Below, piece by piece: positions 5,984-6,358 of a stretch of 6,358 bases of DNA. Under the pieces are notes generated by a model that was given only the letters and a program-made list of their open reading frames with translations, ran no database searches and was not told the origin of the DNA. The position numbers and the translations under genes were made by a program. Within the stretch, counting starts at the first letter, position 1. Each line of letters begins with the position of its first letter. Origin of the DNA: an uncultured beta proteobacterium (GTDB lineage Bacteria; Pseudomonadota; Gammaproteobacteria; Burkholderiales; Rhodocyclaceae); NCBI GenBank assembly GCA_903910495.1, contig CAIVZW010000026.1, positions 1 to 6,358 on the forward strand, given 5' to 3'.

Positions 5984-6358
5984 TCAGGCGTCCCGGCCAG
6001 CCAGGGATAGAACTTCAGCCCATACACCCTCATCAACGACAATGCCGTTGGCCCGATGCTCCTTGCGGATGCGAGCTGTCGATTCACCCGGATAGAGTAC
6101 TTCCCGGTTGTTTTCGGCAGGCGTGGATGAATTCACGTAATCGACGACGCTATCGGCTACCTTGTCGGTAAACTCTTCGCCCCCGAGTTGACGCGGATCG
6201 AACACCATGATGACCTGCGAACAACCGGTACAACTGCCCTGCTTGACCTGGTCGATCTCGTTGGTCGCCAAACCTTCGGATAGCACGGCCGCCATCGTAT
6301 CGAGCAGGATGGAGAATCCGGATCCCTTCCAGTAGCCCATCGGCAGAATGCGCATGGA
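5984..6358 (-). CDS. dlgD: Ldh-family NAD(P)H-dependent reductase, 2,3-diketo-L-gulonate reductase-like (C-terminal part)
   Basis: Only the last 124 or so residues lie in the window; the N-terminal two thirds continue past the right edge. The fragment opens with RILPMGYWKGSGFSILLD and continues VLSEGLA, then SQVIMVFDP and DYVNSSTPAEN. It ends with RKEHRANGIVVDEGVWAEVLSL. From memory these match the C-terminal third of E. coli YiaK (DlgD), which reduces 2,3-diketo-L-gulonate to 3-keto-L-gulonate, nearly block for block. The family is the malate/L-lactate/ureidoglycolate dehydrogenase type (Ldh_2), unrelated to classical LDH. The active-site part of the enzyme is not visible. The TRAP transporter nearby parallels E. 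coli yiaKLMNO, which supports a keto sugar acid substrate. Other members act on sulfolactate, malate, ureidoglycolate or piperideine carboxylate, so the exact substrate is less sure than the family. Confidence 0.9.
   Translation of the reverse strand, partial: SMRILPMGYWKGSGFSILLDTMAAVLSEGLATNEIDQVKQGSCTGCSQVIMVFDPRQLGGEEFTDKVADSVVDYVNSSTPAENNREVLYPGESTARIRKEHRANGIVVDEGVWAEVLSLAGRDA

Overview
The window suggests a Gram-negative bacterium, most likely a proteobacterium, of moderate GC content. The signs are a Sec-exported periplasmic binding protein, a tripartite TRAP transporter, strong Shine-Dalgarno sites and compact gene spacing. No genus can be named from the sequence. I see no rRNA, tRNA, CRISPR array, complete insertion sequence or phage gene.

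Layout. Positions 1-57 hold what may be the last codons of a plus-strand gene that enters from the left. Positions 58-308 are non-coding and partly AT-rich, and carry a striking inverted-repeat structure just past the end of dctM. Positions 309-3165 are a minus-strand TRAP operon in the order dctP, dctQ, dctM. A perfect 13-bp hairpin separates dctP from dctQ, and dctQ and dctM overlap by four bases. Positions 3166-3633 are the divergent spacer between dctP and zwf; they contain an unexplained coding-like minus-strand stretch and a terminator-like hairpin. Glucose-6-phosphate dehydrogenase (zwf) follows on the plus strand at 3634-5046. A GntR/FCD regulator follows at 5193-5906, preceded by a perfect 16-bp palindrome that looks like its operator. 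The right edge carries the C-terminal third of a minus-strand Ldh-family reductase, closely similar to 2,3-diketo-L-gulonate reductase (YiaK/DlgD), convergent with the regulator.

How the genes may work together. In E. coli the yia operon pairs YiaK with the TRAP transporter YiaMNO for 2,3-diketo-L-gulonate. A YiaK-like enzyme, a TRAP system and a GntR/FCD regulator in one locus therefore point to uptake and catabolism of a sugar acid or similar hydroxy/keto acid under a ligand-responsive regulator. zwf would feed the pentose phosphate or Entner-Doudoroff route and supply NADPH; its link to the transport substrate is inferred from position only. The locus is mostly ordinary carbon metabolism. 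The more unusual points are the structured element after dctM, the dctP-dctQ hairpin, the palindrome with a near-match at the zwf start, and the coding-like remnant upstream of dctP.
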